Shown: positions 1 to 8,687 of the stretch, one piece after another | How the letters are laid out: every line of letters begins with the position of its first letter | Position numbering within the stretch: the first letter of the stretch is position 1 | Source of the DNA: Tepidicaulis marinus | GTDB lineage: Bacteria > Pseudomonadota > Alphaproteobacteria > Parvibaculales > Parvibaculaceae | Direction of reading: 5' to 3' | Length of the DNA stretch: 64,000 nt | NCBI RefSeq assembly: GCF_000739695.1 | Contig: NZ_BBIO01000002.1 | Coordinates: 186,001 to 250,000 of the forward strand | Program-made: the position numbers and the translations under genes | Notes under the pieces: generated by a model | What the model saw: the letters and a program-made list of their open reading frames with translations, nothing else | Databases searched by the model: none | What the model was told of the DNA's origin: nothing

Positions 1-311
1 CGATGGAAATGCTGCTTCTGGGCGAAATGATCGACGCGGCGCGCGCCGCCGAATTCGGTCTCGTGAACCGCGCCGTCTCAGCAGACACGCTGGAAGCGGA
101 AGTGGAAAAAATGGCCGCCACCATTGCCGCCAAATCGCGCCTCACGGTCGAGATCGGCAAGACCGCGTTTTACGAACAGCTCGAAAAACGCCTCGGCGAT
201 GCCTATGACTATGCAAGCGACGTGATGGTGCACAACATGCTCGCGCACGATGCGCAAGAAGGCATCGGCGCCTTCATCGAAAAACGCGATCCCGTTTGGG
301 AAAACAGATAA
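1..311 (+). CDS. Enoyl-CoA hydratase/isomerase family protein, C-terminal part (5' end outside window)
   Basis: The frame is open from the window edge, and only about the last 102 residues are present. The stretch EMLLLGEMIDAARAAEFGLVNR followed by a C-terminal helical segment is the usual end of the crotonase fold, where the GLVNRAV turn precedes the trimerisation helices. Crotonases hydrate or isomerise acyl-CoA thioesters. The active-site oxyanion loops lie upstream of the window, so substrate and exact reaction cannot be told. The ATG at position 3 is an internal methionine, not the start. Next is a CoA-binding protein on the same strand. Confidence 0.85.
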   Translation, partial: MEMLLLGEMIDAARAAEFGLVNRAVSADTLEAEVEKMAATIAAKSRLTVEIGKTAFYEQLEKRLGDAYDYASDVMVHNMLAHDAQEGIGAFIEKRDPVWENR

Positions 312-356
312 GCACCGGAAACGACAACCGCCTTAAAAAACACGCGAGCCGCCCCC

Positions 357-839
357 ATGTCTCAGACCACGTATACGAGCGATTATCTCGCCGGGATTTT
401 GAAATCCGCAAAGACCATCGCCATGGTCGGCGCCTCGCCGAAATCCATCCGCCCGAGCTATATCGTGATGAAATACCTTCAAAAGAAAGGCTACCGCGTC
501 ATCCCGGTCAATCCGGGCGTGGCGGGCCAGGAAATCCTGGGCGAGAAAGTCTATGCCTCGCTGAGCGACATTCCCGAGAAGGTGGACATGGTCGATATTT
601 TCCGCTCGAGTGAGGCGGCCGGTCCTATCGTCGATGAAGCGATCGCCATCGGCGCGGCGTCCGTCTGGATGCAGATCGGCGTCATCAATCCTGAGGCCGC
701 AGCAAAAGCGGAAGCGGCCGGTCTTAAAACCGTGATGGACCGGTGCCCGAAAATCGAATATTCCCGCCTCTCAGGCGAGGCCGGTTGGATGGGCATCAAT
801 TCCAACCTGGTGAGTACACGCAGACAGCACCTGCTTTAA
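357..839 (+). CDS. CoA-binding domain protein (YccU-like)
   Basis: This is a 160-residue protein with a Rossmann-type CoA-binding fold. Seen: [16 protein letters not shown] near residues 20-35 (glycine-rich nucleotide loop), then VIPVNPG, and a [21 protein letters not shown] segment in the second half. It resembles the CoA-binding domain of succinyl-CoA synthetase alpha standing alone, the YccU/DUF succinyl-CoA-ligase-like family. No catalytic partner domain is present and the physiological role is unknown. It lies 51 bp upstream of the O-acetylhomoserine sulfhydrylase gene on the same strand and is probably co-transcribed; the pairing suggests a link to acyl-CoA or sulfur metabolism, but that is inference. 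Confidence 0.8.
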   Translation: MSQTTYTSDYLAGILKSAKTIAMVGASPKSIRPSYIVMKYLQKKGYRVIPVNPGVAGQEILGEKVYASLSDIPEKVDMVDIFRSSEAAGPIVDEAIAIGAASVWMQIGVINPEAAAKAEAAGLKTVMDRCPKIEYSRLSGEAGWMGINSNLVSTRRQHLL

Positions 840-890
840 ATCAACGTCCATAAGCGCGGCATCCGCGCGATCTATAATGGGGAACCTTCC

Positions 891-2165
891 ATGCCGGAAT
901 ACAGTTTCGACACGCTTTCCATTCATGCCGGCGCCAAGCCGGACCCGGCCACCGGCGCGCGCACCACGCCGATCTATCAGACGACGTCCTTCGTCTTCGA
1001 CGATGTGGACCATGCCGCAAGCCTCTTCAACCTGCAGCAATTCGGCAATATCTACACCCGCATCACAAACCCGACGACGGCGGTTCTGGAAGAACGCGTG
1101 GCGGCGCTGGAAGGCGGCGCGGCAGGCCTTGCCACGGCGTCGGGCCACGGCGCGCAGCTTCTCATCTTCCACACCCTGCTGCAGCCCGGCGATCACTTCG
1201 TTGCCTGCAAAAAACTTTATGGCGGCTCGATCACACAGTTCAGCCAGTCCTTCCAGAAATTTGACTGGCATGTGGACTGGGCCGAAACACCGGATGCCGC
1301 GGGCATCAAAGCCGCGATCACGCCGAAGACGAAAGCCGTCTTCATCGAAAGCCTCGCCAATCCGGGCGGCGTCATCATGGATATCGAGGCGATCGCCAAG
1401 GTCGCCCATGAGGCGGGCGTGCCGCTTATCGTCGATAACACGCTGGCCTCGCCCTATCTCTGCCAACCGATCAAGCACGGCGCGGACATCGTCGTTCATT
1501 CGGCAACGAAATTCCTCGGCGGCCATGGCAATTCGATGGGCGGCATCATTGTCGATGCGGGCACGTTCGACTGGTCGGCCAGCGACAAATATCCGAGCCT
1601 CTCGCAGCCCAACGAGGCCTATCACGGCATGAAGCTGCATGAGACCTTCGGCAATATCGCCTTCGCCATTACCTGCCGGGTGATCGGCCTGCGCGATCTG
1701 GGCCCTGCCATCTCGCCCTTCAATTCCTTCATGCTGATCACCGGCATCGAAACCCTGCCGCTGCGCATGCAGCGCCATTCGGAAAACGCGCTGAAAGTCG
1801 CCGAGTTTCTGGAAAGCCACAAGGAAGTGAGCTGGGTGTCTTATGCGGGCCTGAAGAACAGCCCTTATTACGATGCCCATCGGAAATACTGTCCGAAAGG
1901 CGCCGGCGCGGTGTTCACCTTCGGCGTGAAAGGCGGTTATGAAGCCGGCGTCAAACTCGTCAACGGCATCGAGCTCTTCAGCCACCTTGCCAATGTCGGC
2001 GACACGCGCAGCCTGATCATCCACCCCGCCTCCACCACGCACCGCCAGCTCAATGAAGCGCAGCAGGAAGCGGCGGGCGCCGGGCCGGACGTGATCCGCC
2101 TTTCCGTCGGGCTCGAAGATGCGGCCGACCTCATCGCAGATCTCGACAAGGCGCTGAAGGGGTAA
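891..2165 (+). CDS. metY: O-acetylhomoserine aminocarboxypropyltransferase (sulfhydrylase), PLP-dependent
   Basis: A 424-residue Cys/Met-metabolism PLP enzyme of cystathionine-gamma-synthase fold. It should condense O-acetylhomoserine with sulfide to homocysteine in the cytoplasm (direct sulfhydrylation branch of methionine synthesis). Seen: start SFDTLSIHAG, YTRITNPT near 56-63, and the PLP lysine in HSATKFLGGHG (Lys207). The length and the ending (VIRLSVGLEDAADLIADL) match the MetY class of about 430 residues rather than the shorter MetB/MetZ class of about 390. I looked in the 50-bp upstream gap for a SAM-II riboswitch and saw none. Paralogues acting on O-succinylhomoserine cannot be excluded from sequence alone. 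Confidence 0.88.
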   Translation: MPEYSFDTLSIHAGAKPDPATGARTTPIYQTTSFVFDDVDHAASLFNLQQFGNIYTRITNPTTAVLEERVAALEGGAAGLATASGHGAQLLIFHTLLQPGDHFVACKKLYGGSITQFSQSFQKFDWHVDWAETPDAAGIKAAITPKTKAVFIESLANPGGVIMDIEAIAKVAHEAGVPLIVDNTLASPYLCQPIKHGADIVVHSATKFLGGHGNSMGGIIVDAGTFDWSASDKYPSLSQPNEAYHGMKLHETFGNIAFAITCRVIGLRDLGPAISPFNSFMLITGIETLPLRMQRHSENALKVAEFLESHKEVSWVSYAGLKNSPYYDAHRKYCPKGAGAVFTFGVKGGYEAGVKLVNGIELFSHLANVGDTRSLIIHPASTTHRQLNEAQQEAAGAGPDVIRLSVGLEDAADLIADLDKALKG

Positions 2166-2187
2166 GTCCCCTTCCCTTCAAAACACC

Positions 2188-2280
2188 GTCATGCCCCGCT
2201 TTATGCGGGGCATCCACGGGCGGCGAGAACAAGCGCTTCTTCAAGCTGTCATGGATGGCCCGGATAAACCGGGCCATGAC
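2188..2280. repeat. Pair of REP-like palindromes in the metY/ctaA convergent gap
   Basis: Two hairpins lie between the ends of two convergent genes. The first is ATGCCCCGC (2191-2199), loop TTTAT, GCGGGGCAT (2205-2213). The second is ATGGCCCGG (2255-2263), loop ATAAA, CCGGGCCAT (2269-2277). Both are flanked by GTCATG or CATGAC. They lack U-tracts, so they are not classical intrinsic terminators; they look like dispersed extragenic palindromes common in alphaproteobacteria and could stabilise mRNA 3' ends from both sides. Confidence 0.7.
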
Positions 2281-2300
2281 ATTTTTGAGGTGAGGAAACT

Positions 2301-3356
2301 CTACCGCCGCGCGCTCAGATGCAGGTGGAAGAGCGCCGCGCCGAGAACCAGCATCGCGCCGCCCTGATGGATCACTCCGAGGGGAATGGGCACGGCGGCG
2401 AGCAGCGTCCAGATGCCGAGCACCACCTGCAGCAAAATAGCCGCCATCAAAAGGTGTCCGCTCATCTTCACCGCGCGAGGCGCGCTCTTCAGCGTAAAAA
2501 GGTGATAAAGCGCAAACGCCGTGATCGCATAGGCCACCATGCGGTGATCGAACTGCACGGTGATGTGGTTCTCGAAGAAATTCACCCACCAGGGGGACAG
2601 ATCGAAAAGCCCGCGCGGGATGATGCGGCCGTCCATGAGCGGCCAGGTATTATACGCATGCCCTGCCCGCAGCCCCGCCACGAAACCGCCAAGCAGCACC
2701 TGAAAAAAGATGGCGCCCGTCAGCACCGCCGCGCGCTTTGATATCCCGGTCCATGTTAGCGCCTGGCCGAGCGTGCCGCGCAGAAGATCGAGCGCCACCC
2801 AGAAAATGTAAGCGGCAATGACAAAGGCAAGGCCCAGATGCGCGGTGAGCCGGTACTGGCTCACATCCACCCGGTCCACGAGCCCGCTCATCACCATGTA
2901 CCAGCCAAGCGCGCCCTGCAGCCCGCCCAGCACGAACATCGCCGCCAGCTTGGGCACCAGCTGGCGCTCGACGCGCTTCGTTGCCAGGAAGAAAACGAAC
3001 GGCACAAAGAACGCAAATCCGATAAAGCGGCCGAGGAACCGGTGCCCCCATTCCCACCAATAGATGTATTGGAACTCGGCCAGGCTCATGCCCTTGTTGA
3101 CGAGCTGATATTCGGGGATCTGCCGGTACTTCTCGAATTCCTCAAGCCAGTGCTCTTCGGAAAGCGGCGGGATGGCCCCCATCACCGGCTTCCATTCCGT
3201 AATCGAGAGACCGGATTCGGTCAGCCGCGTCGCCCCGCCCACGATCACCATGCAAAAGATCAGCGCCGCCACCGTGAAAAGCCAATAGGCAATGGGCCGG
3301 CGGGCGGCTATCTGCCGGGCTGTGGGCCCGCTATGGGGAAGGACGGCATCGCTCAT
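2301..3356 (-). CDS. ctaA: Heme A synthase (CtaA/COX15)
   Basis: An integral membrane protein of 351 residues that hydroxylates the C8 methyl of heme O to make heme A for aa3-type cytochrome oxidase. Seen: GGATRLTESGLSITEWKP after the first membrane helix, and the four heme-ligand histidine regions WEWGHRF, RLTAHLGL, VQFDHRMVAY and VIHQGGAM. About eight hydrophobic segments are visible. The frame runs upstream to 3614, but the ATG at 3356 (MSDAVLPHSG) gives the family's normal length, and the upstream extension lacks any homology-like content. It is divergent from the DUF2842 gene. It needs a heme O synthase (CtaB), which is not in the window. Confidence 0.93.
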   Translation of the reverse strand: MSDAVLPHSGPTARQIAARRPIAYWLFTVAALIFCMVIVGGATRLTESGLSITEWKPVMGAIPPLSEEHWLEEFEKYRQIPEYQLVNKGMSLAEFQYIYWWEWGHRFLGRFIGFAFFVPFVFFLATKRVERQLVPKLAAMFVLGGLQGALGWYMVMSGLVDRVDVSQYRLTAHLGLAFVIAAYIFWVALDLLRGTLGQALTWTGISKRAAVLTGAIFFQVLLGGFVAGLRAGHAYNTWPLMDGRIIPRGLFDLSPWWVNFFENHITVQFDHRMVAYAITAFALYHLFTLKSAPRAVKMSGHLLMAAILLQVVLGIWTLLAAVPIPLGVIHQGGAMLVLGAALFHLHLSARR

Positions 3357-3537
3357 GGCACCGGAAATAGCGCGATCGGACCGAACCAACAAGAAAAAGC
3401 GGCCTGAATAACCCGCCCCCGCCTGTGACCCGATGGCGCAGTTTCCCGAGGTGAGGCTGGCCACCCCTCCCCGGAAATGCCATATACGGGGGGAAAGCTC
3501 TCTGGCCTCTTCCAGGCCTCGCCGAACAAGGACCGCC

Positions 3538-3771
3538 ATGCCCTCTTCCGCTTCCCGGCTTCCCATGCGCCTTAGAAAACTGATCGGCACCTTTTTGCTG
3601 ATGGCCTGGATCATTGCCTACACGGTGCTGGCGGTCACGCTGGGCACGGCCTCCTTCTTCCCGCAGCATGTGGCCGTGCAGCTCGTCTATTATGTGGTGG
3701 CGGGTATCGCCTGGATCTTTCCTGTGCGCTACCTCCTCGCCTGGATGCAAAAACCGGACACACCAGCCTAA
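3538..3771 (+). CDS. DUF2842 small membrane protein
   Basis: A 77-residue protein with two predicted membrane helices (LIGTFLLMAWIIAYTVLAVTL and VQLVYYVVAGIAWIFPVRYLL) and a short basic N-terminus. This pattern, including the ending WIFPVRYLLAWM, fits the alphaproteobacterial DUF2842 family, whose function is unknown. The start at 3538 is chosen because AAGGA lies 6 bases upstream; the longer frame from 3433 adds only low-complexity Arg/Ser residues. It is divergent from ctaA, so a shared role in respiratory membrane assembly is possible but unproven. Confidence 0.75.
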   Translation: MPSSASRLPMRLRKLIGTFLLMAWIIAYTVLAVTLGTASFFPQHVAVQLVYYVVAGIAWIFPVRYLLAWMQKPDTPA

Positions 3772-3860
3772 GCGCTGCTTGCACGCCTGCCGCCGCTTCT
3801 GCCACTCTGCCCCCAATCAACAACGATCCGGCGGCAAGCCGGCAACAGGGGCAACGGCAT

Positions 3861-5084
3861 ATGCGCATCGCAATCGAGAACGGCCATCTCTTCGACACGG
3901 AGAAGCTGGATTTTACCGGCGAAGCAACGCTCATCATCGAAGACGGGGTGATTGCCGGTATTGGCGAAAAAGCCGCCTCCGCCGATCTGCGCATCGACGC
4001 CAAAGGGCAATATGTCATGCCGGGCCTCATCGACGCGCATATTCACTTGCGTCTTGCGACCATGGATTTCCGCAAACTCGCCGCCTGGTCGGAAGTCGAG
4101 TTCGGCCTGCACATGGCACGGCTGGCGCGCGAAACGCTGGAACGCGGCTTTACCAGTGTGCGCGATATTGGCGGCGAGGTGGAAGGCATCATCCGCGCCA
4201 TCTCCAGCGGTCTTCTGGACGGCCCGCGTATCACCCGCGCCGGGCGCATGATCTCTCAGACGGGCGGCCATGGGGACGCGGAAGGCGGCGCCCGGCCCGT
4301 GCCGGACTGCGCCTGCCAGATGCGCCACACCGCGTTCGGCATTGTCGCGGACGGCGCGGATGCGGTGCGCAAAGCTGCCCGGCACAATCTGCGCGACGGC
4401 TCGGACTTTCTGAAAATCCATGTCTCAGGCGGTGTGGCAACGCCGAGCGATCCTTTGGAATGCACCCAGTACACGGCGGAGGAAATTACCGCCGCCGTCA
4501 CCGAAGCGCGCAACCGCCACACTTACGTCGCCGCTCATGCCTATACGCCGGATGCCATCAAGCTTGCCGTGGCAAACGGCGTTCATTCCATCGAGCATGG
4601 CAATCTCATCGATAAGGAAGCGGCGGAAGCCGTCGCCAAGGCGGGCGCGGTCATGGTCCCGACCCTTGCCACCTATGAAGCGATGTTCGAATTCGGCGCG
4701 GCGCTGAAACTGCCCGCCCGCAACCGGGAAAAGAACAAGGCGGTTTACGACGCGGGCCTTGCCTCGCTCGAAATCGCGCGGGAAGCCGGCGTCACGCTCG
4801 GCTTCGGCACCGACCTCATCGGGGAAACGCAGAACCGCCAGAACCGGGAATTCGCCATCCGCGCGGAAGTGGAACCGGCGCGCGACATCCTGCGCGCGGT
4901 CTATCACGTCAATCCGGTGCTTTGCCGGCTGGAGGGGAAAGCGGGCACGCTCGCGCCCGGCGCCTTTGGCGATGTTGTCATCGCCCGGCGGAACCCTTGC
5001 GAGGACATCCGGCATCTAGCCGATGCCGCCGTCTTCTCGCACATCATCAAGGACGGCAAGCCGGTCACCCGGCCTGGCGCCTAA
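3861..5084 (+). CDS. Metal-dependent amidohydrolase (imidazolonepropionase/prolidase-like subgroup)
   Basis: A 407-residue cytoplasmic amidohydrolase-superfamily protein. A small N-terminal beta-sandwich (residues 1-50) precedes a TIM barrel. Metal-site motifs are seen in order: MPGLIDAHIHLRL (HxH), DFLKIHVSGG (the bridging lysine position), VAAHAYT, VHSIEHGNLID and LGFGTDLIGE (the barrel aspartate). The closing GKAGTLAPGAFGDVVI returns to the sandwich domain. These are marks of the Xaa-Pro-dipeptidase-like and organophosphatase-like amidohydrolases (Cc2672/Sgx9260 type), most of which cleave small N-acyl or peptidic substrates. The real substrate cannot be read from sequence. Confidence 0.82.
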   Translation: MRIAIENGHLFDTEKLDFTGEATLIIEDGVIAGIGEKAASADLRIDAKGQYVMPGLIDAHIHLRLATMDFRKLAAWSEVEFGLHMARLARETLERGFTSVRDIGGEVEGIIRAISSGLLDGPRITRAGRMISQTGGHGDAEGGARPVPDCACQMRHTAFGIVADGADAVRKAARHNLRDGSDFLKIHVSGGVATPSDPLECTQYTAEEITAAVTEARNRHTYVAAHAYTPDAIKLAVANGVHSIEHGNLIDKEAAEAVAKAGAVMVPTLATYEAMFEFGAALKLPARNREKNKAVYDAGLASLEIAREAGVTLGFGTDLIGETQNRQNREFAIRAEVEPARDILRAVYHVNPVLCRLEGKAGTLAPGAFGDVVIARRNPCEDIRHLADAAVFSHIIKDGKPVTRPGA

Positions 5085-5096
5085 AAGATAGGGTAA

Positions 5097-5177
5097 TCAG
5101 TCGAGGCGGCCGAAGCTGATGAAGTTCAGCGCCAGAATGGCAACCAGGAAAATCGCAATAGCGTAAATCGCAACCAT
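5097..5177 (-). CDS. 26-residue single-pass membrane protein
   Basis: A short ORF from an ATG at 5177 to a TGA at 5097 encodes MVAIYAIAIFLVAILALNF followed by ISFGRLD. It is a single hydrophobic helix of about 19 residues with a polar basic/acidic tail (GRLD), which suggests an N-out or tail-like insertion in the inner membrane. AAGGG lies about 12 bases upstream. It sits 12 bp from the convergent amidohydrolase stop and just downstream of the tRNA-Pro terminator. I have an unverified impression that similar tiny proteins ending in FGRLD or FxRLD occur in other alphaproteobacteria. Function unknown. Confidence 0.55.
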   Translation of the reverse strand: MVAIYAIAIFLVAILALNFISFGRLD

Positions 5178-5249
5178 AGCGGCAGGCCCTTTCGGAGTTG
5201 AATGCTGGCCCTTGGCATAATCAGCTTCGCGCCGGAAGGCAAGGCCCCG

Positions 5250-5284
5250 AAAAGAAAACCGGCCCTGGGAGACCCCAGAGCCGG
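5250..5284 (-). terminator. Rho-independent terminator of tRNA-Pro
   Basis: Read on the minus strand: an 11-bp stem CCGGCTCTGGG / CCCAGGGCCGG (one G-U pair) with a 4-base loop GTCT, followed by TTTTCTTTT. It begins 8 bases after the CCA end of the tRNA, the expected position. Confidence 0.85.
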
Positions 5285-5291
5285 CTTCAAA

Positions 5292-5368
5292 TGGTCGGAG
5301 CGGCCGGATTTGAACCGACGACCCCTTGTCCCCCAGACAAGTGCGCTACCGGGCTGCGCTACGCTCCG
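5292..5368 (-). tRNA. tRNA-Pro, anticodon GGG
   Basis: A 77-base cloverleaf on the minus strand, from CGGAGCG at the 5' end to CGCTCCG-A-CCA at the 3' end. The acceptor stem pairs over 7 bp and the 3' CCA is encoded. The anticodon arm is CTTGT-CTGGGGG-ACAAG, giving anticodon GGG (decoding CCC and CCU). The T arm contains GGTTCAAATCC. The D arm is AGCGCAGCCCGGTAGCGC. Confidence 0.95.
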
Positions 5369-5416
5369 TCATTCCGGTAAGGGCTCAAGGGCAAAAGACG
5401 GCCTCAAGCGGGGCGG

Positions 5417-5445
5417 ACTATAGGGATGTGGCCTTGATCCGGCAA
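5417..5445 (-). promoter_or_regulatory. Candidate sigma-70 promoter of tRNA-Pro
   Basis: On the minus strand TTGCCG (5440-5445) is separated by exactly 17 bases from TATAGT (5417-5422). The predicted start of transcription is about 40 bases before the mature tRNA 5' end, leaving a short leader for RNase P. Confidence 0.5.
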
Positions 5446-5481
5446 TAGCTCTTTGGCGGGAAAAAGGGCAAATCTCCCGAA

Positions 5482-5970
5482 TTAATAGCTTTCCGTTTCC
5501 GCTTCCGGCACCCGCGCCTCTTCCAGCGCATCGCGCAGTTTTTCAAGCCGCAGGGCAATCGCCTCCAGCTCCTTGCGGGCCTTTACGGAAAGCGGCGAAT
5601 TGTCGTTGGCCTCCTCGGCCACATCTTCATCGGCGCCGTTCTGCCGCTCCACGGCCTCGCGGGCGAGCTCAGCGATAGTACCGTCCACCGTGCCGCGCCC
5701 GGCCTCGGCGACAAAGCGCCCGCCCTGCTCCCGGAAGACTTTCTGCACGCCCTTGATCGTGTAGCCGTCATTGTAAAGAAGCGCGCGCACACCGCGCAGC
5801 AGGTCCACATCTTCCGGGCGGTAATAGCGCCGCCCGCCGCCGCGCTTCAGCGGCTTGATCTGGGTGAATTTGCTTTCCCAAAAGCGCAGCACGTGCTGCG
5901 GCACGTCCAGTTCGGCGGCCACTTCACTGATGGTTCGAAACGCTTCCGGCGATTTTTGATGCAAAGACAC
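5482..5970 (-). CDS. MerR-family transcriptional regulator
   Basis: A 162-residue protein. The N-terminal MerR winged helix is clear: [23 protein letters not shown], then [23 protein letters not shown], then [14 protein letters not shown] (residues 12-85). The C-terminal part is a charged helix ([22 protein letters not shown]) suited to dimerisation; it has no cysteines, so no metal or redox sensing by thiols is expected. It follows ihfA on the same strand, a neighbourhood conserved in alphaproteobacteria. Effector and targets are unknown. Confidence 0.88.
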   Translation of the reverse strand: MSLHQKSPEAFRTISEVAAELDVPQHVLRFWESKFTQIKPLKRGGGRRYYRPEDVDLLRGVRALLYNDGYTIKGVQKVFREQGGRFVAEAGRGTVDGTIAELAREAVERQNGADEDVAEEANDNSPLSVKARKELEAIALRLEKLRDALEEARVPEAETESY

Positions 5971-6006
5971 GCCTTAATATTCTCGTTTCCGGTCATTCGG
6001 CCAGGT

Positions 6007-6071
6007 AATCGGGCCTGACAATCGAGCCTGGCAATCGAGCCTGACAATCGGACCCGGCAAATGGGCCAGAC
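6007..6071. repeat. Five tandem 13-bp repeats between ihfA and merR
   Basis: Consecutive units are AATCGGGCCTGAC, AATCGAGCCTGGC, AATCGAGCCTGAC, AATCGGACCCGGC and AAATGGGCCAGAC. A more degenerate unit (CATTCGGCCAGGT) may precede them at 5994. The array lies 37-101 bases upstream of the merR start codon. A 13-bp period is not codon-sized. It could be replication slippage or a set of protein sites (about 1.25 helical turns apart). Confidence 0.85.
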
Positions 6072-6085
6072 AAGGGTTGAGGAAA

Positions 6086-6415
6086 CTAGTCCGCCGCTTC
6101 ACCGGCCTGGGCGCGCATGGCGCTCATGGCCTTATTGATTCGCTCTTTGAGCACGTGGCTCGGACGGAAAACAAGCACCCGGCGCGGCTTGATCGGCACT
6201 TCTTCCCCGGTCTTCGGGTTGCGGCCCATGCGGCCGCCCTTCTGACGAACGGAAAAGGATCCGAACGATGACAGCTTTACGGTTTCCCCGCGCGCAAGGC
6301 AGTCGGAAACTTCCTGCAGCACGGATTCCACCAGATCCGCCGACTCGTTACGCGACAGACCCACTTCCTGATAAACCGATTCACTCAGTTGCGCCCGCGT
6401 TACCGTCCGCGTCAT
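6086..6415 (-). CDS. ihfA: Integration host factor alpha subunit
   Basis: A 109-residue HU/IHF-family DNA-bending protein that pairs with IHF-beta. Seen: [20 protein letters not shown] at the N-terminal helices, [30 protein letters not shown], then [17 protein letters not shown]. The [12 protein letters not shown] motif and the arm proline needed for minor-groove intercalation are intact. The slightly long N-terminus and acidic C-tail favour IHF-alpha over HU. It lies between fabH and merR, as in related genomes. Confidence 0.92.
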   Translation of the reverse strand: MTRTVTRAQLSESVYQEVGLSRNESADLVESVLQEVSDCLARGETVKLSSFGSFSVRQKGGRMGRNPKTGEEVPIKPRRVLVFRPSHVLKERINKAMSAMRAQAGEAAD

Positions 6416-6522
6416 GGCGTCCTGCTCCCTCGTTTGATAGTTGGCTATTTGATCACCAAAAAGCAGCCAATATCAAGGAGATAGTGAAGCTTCTTCAAGC
6501 AGGGATATGTTGAATTTTAAAC

Positions 6523-7500
6523 TTACCAGCGAACCAGCGCGGAGCCCCAGGTAAAACCGCCGCCCATCGCTTCAAGCAGCACCAGGTCACCCCGCTTGAT
6601 GCGCCCGTCCTTTACCGCCGCATCGAGCGCCAGCGGCACGGACGCGGCAGAGGTGTTGCCTTGTTCGCCGACGGTGATGACGACTTTTTCGGGCGCAAGG
6701 CCGATTCGCTTGGCCGTCGCATCGAGTATGCGCTTGTTCGCTTGATGCGGTACGAACCAGTCGATGTCGTCGGCGGTGAACCCCGTTGCCGCCAGCGCCT
6801 CTTCGATCGCCTCGGCGATATTCACGACCGCATGGCGGAAGACCTCCCGGCCCTCCATGCGCACATGGCCGACCGTTGAGGTTGAGCCCGGCCCGCCATC
6901 CACATAGAGCTTTTCCTTATACCGCCCGTCCGAGTGCAGATGCGCGGTCAAAACCCCCCGGTCTTCATTCGTGCCGCTCTGTTCCTCCGCTTTCAGGACG
7001 ATGGCGCCCGCCCCGTCCCCGAAAAGGACGCAGGTACCCCGGTCGTCCCAATCCAGAAGCCGCGAAAAGGTCTCCGCGCCGATCACCAAAATCGCGCGGG
7101 CCTGGCCCATGGCGATGAAATTATTCGCTACCGCAACCGCATAGACGAAGCCGGAGCAGACCGCCTGGACATCGAAAGCTGCGCCGTGATGCATGCCGAG
7201 CCCGGCCTGCACCGCCGTCGCCGTCGCCGGAAAGGTATTGTCCGGCGTCGTCGTCGCCAGGATGATCATATCGAGATCGTCCGCGTTCATGCCCGCATCT
7301 TCCAGCGCCTTGCGGGACGCGGCGAGGGCCAGATCGGAGGTTTTCTCATCGTCGGCAGCGATATGGCGGCGGTGAATGCCCGTGCGCTCCACGATCCATT
7401 CATCGCTCGTATCCACCATTTTGGCGAGATCCGCGTTGGTCAGGACCTTTTCGGGAAGAAAGGACCCGCACCCGGCAACGACACTTCGAATGACACTCAC
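6523..7500 (-). CDS. fabH: 3-oxoacyl-ACP synthase III (KAS III)
   Basis: A 325-residue condensing enzyme that starts fatty-acid synthesis by joining acetyl-CoA to malonyl-ACP. The catalytic triad is visible: Cys115 in QAVCSGF, His252 in VPHQANKRI and Asn282 in GNTSAASVP. The C-terminal [13 protein letters not shown] is the family ending. It overlaps plsX upstream by 4 bp (ATGA), so the two are translationally coupled in a cbp3-yceD-plsX-fabH-ihfA-merR order. Confidence 0.97.
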   Translation of the reverse strand: MSVIRSVVAGCGSFLPEKVLTNADLAKMVDTSDEWIVERTGIHRRHIAADDEKTSDLALAASRKALEDAGMNADDLDMIILATTTPDNTFPATATAVQAGLGMHHGAAFDVQAVCSGFVYAVAVANNFIAMGQARAILVIGAETFSRLLDWDDRGTCVLFGDGAGAIVLKAEEQSGTNEDRGVLTAHLHSDGRYKEKLYVDGGPGSTSTVGHVRMEGREVFRHAVVNIAEAIEEALAATGFTADDIDWFVPHQANKRILDATAKRIGLAPEKVVITVGEQGNTSAASVPLALDAAVKDGRIKRGDLVLLEAMGGGFTWGSALVRW

Positions 7501-8567
7501 GATACTGCGGCCTCTTCCCGTTCGGCAGCTTCCGACAAATCACCGGCAAGCTGCACCAGCACATCCATATCCGTCGCGATTTTCCGCACGAGATCGGCGG
7601 CGGCTACATCCAGCGCCACATCGATGGCGGAGGCAAAGCCGAGCCCGTCCGTGCCGCCATGGCTCTTTACAACCAGCCCGTTCAACCCGAGAAAGACGCC
7701 GCCATTGACGTTGCGCGGGTCCATCTTGTCGCGCAGCGTGCGGAAGACGCTATGGGCGAAGAGATAACCGATCTTGGCGAAGAAGGAGCGCTCGATGCCC
7801 TCGCGCAGATAATGCGCCACTTGCCGGGCCGTGCCTTCCGCCGTCTTCAGCGCGATATTGCCGGTAAACCCGTCCGTCACCACCACATCGACGGTGCCCT
7901 TGCCGATATCATCGCCCTCCACGAAACCGTGGAAATCGATGGGCAGTTCCAGATTGCGGAGGATCTGCGCGGCAGCTTTCACCGATTCCGTGCCTTTGAC
8001 TTCTTCCTCGCCGATATTCAGCAAGCCGACGGTCGGCCGCTCCACGCCGAAAATCACGCGCGCATAAGCCTCTCCCATCACCGCGAATTGCACGAGCTGC
8101 TTGGCGTCCGGGCCGATCGTCGCGCCGAGATCGAGCACGATGCTCTCGCCCTTGATCGTCGGCCAGAGCCCGGCAATGGCAGGACGCTCGATATTCGGCA
8201 TGGTGCGCAGAATCACTTTGGCCATGGCCATCAGCGCGCCGGTATTCCCGGCAGAGACGGCCACTTGCGCGCGGCCCGTTTTCACCGCGTCGATCGCCAT
8301 CCACATACTGGAGGTTTTACGCCCGCGCCGCAGCGCCTGGGAGGGCTTGTCGTCCATGCCCACGGCGACTTCGGTGTGCACAAACTCGCTTGCACCGGCA
8401 ACGCGCGGATTGGCGTCCAGCAACGGCTTGATTTTCGCCTCGTCCCCGAAAATCAAAAAGCGGATATTGGGATGGCGGATGTGAGCGGCCTCGGCCCCTG
8501 CAATCACGACCTCGGGCCCGCTATCCCCTCCCATACCGTCCAGGGCGATGGTTATTTCGCGCATCAC
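7497..8567 (-). CDS. plsX: Phosphate acyltransferase PlsX
   Basis: A 356-residue enzyme making acyl-phosphate from acyl-ACP, the first step of phospholipid synthesis through PlsX/PlsY. Seen: [21 protein letters not shown] at the start, [16 protein letters not shown] (substrate loop), [34 protein letters not shown] and [17 protein letters not shown]. Two ATGs in tandem (8567 and 8564) are equally good starts. It is coupled to fabH. Confidence 0.97.
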   Translation of the reverse strand: MMREITIALDGMGGDSGPEVVIAGAEAAHIRHPNIRFLIFGDEAKIKPLLDANPRVAGASEFVHTEVAVGMDDKPSQALRRGRKTSSMWMAIDAVKTGRAQVAVSAGNTGALMAMAKVILRTMPNIERPAIAGLWPTIKGESIVLDLGATIGPDAKQLVQFAVMGEAYARVIFGVERPTVGLLNIGEEEVKGTESVKAAAQILRNLELPIDFHGFVEGDDIGKGTVDVVVTDGFTGNIALKTAEGTARQVAHYLREGIERSFFAKIGYLFAHSVFRTLRDKMDPRNVNGGVFLGLNGLVVKSHGGTDGLGFASAIDVALDVAAADLVRKIATDMDVLVQLAGDLSEAAEREEAAVS

Positions 8568-8687
8568 GGTTGCTCTGCCTCCGTCCCCTCAAAACTGTGC
8601 CGGCGGACGCAAGGCGCGCCGCGGGCGCCCCGAACATAACCCCTCACCGGCCAGACTCAACCGTATTATATGCTTGAATTTTTTCGA

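Noticed and set aside
840-890. SAM-II riboswitch upstream of metY
   Set aside because: The 50-bp gap has no recognisable SAM-II pseudoknot core.
771-2042. Long antisense frame over metY
   Set aside because: His/Arg/Ala/Gly-rich mirror frame caused by high GC in the third codon position; no domain. The same holds for long antisense frames at 29395-30774, 32988-34499, 42560-44038, 49093-50916 and 52872-54521.
6007-6071. Possible CRISPR array
   Set aside because: Repeats are 13 bp, imperfect and contiguous with no spacers, and no cas genes are near.
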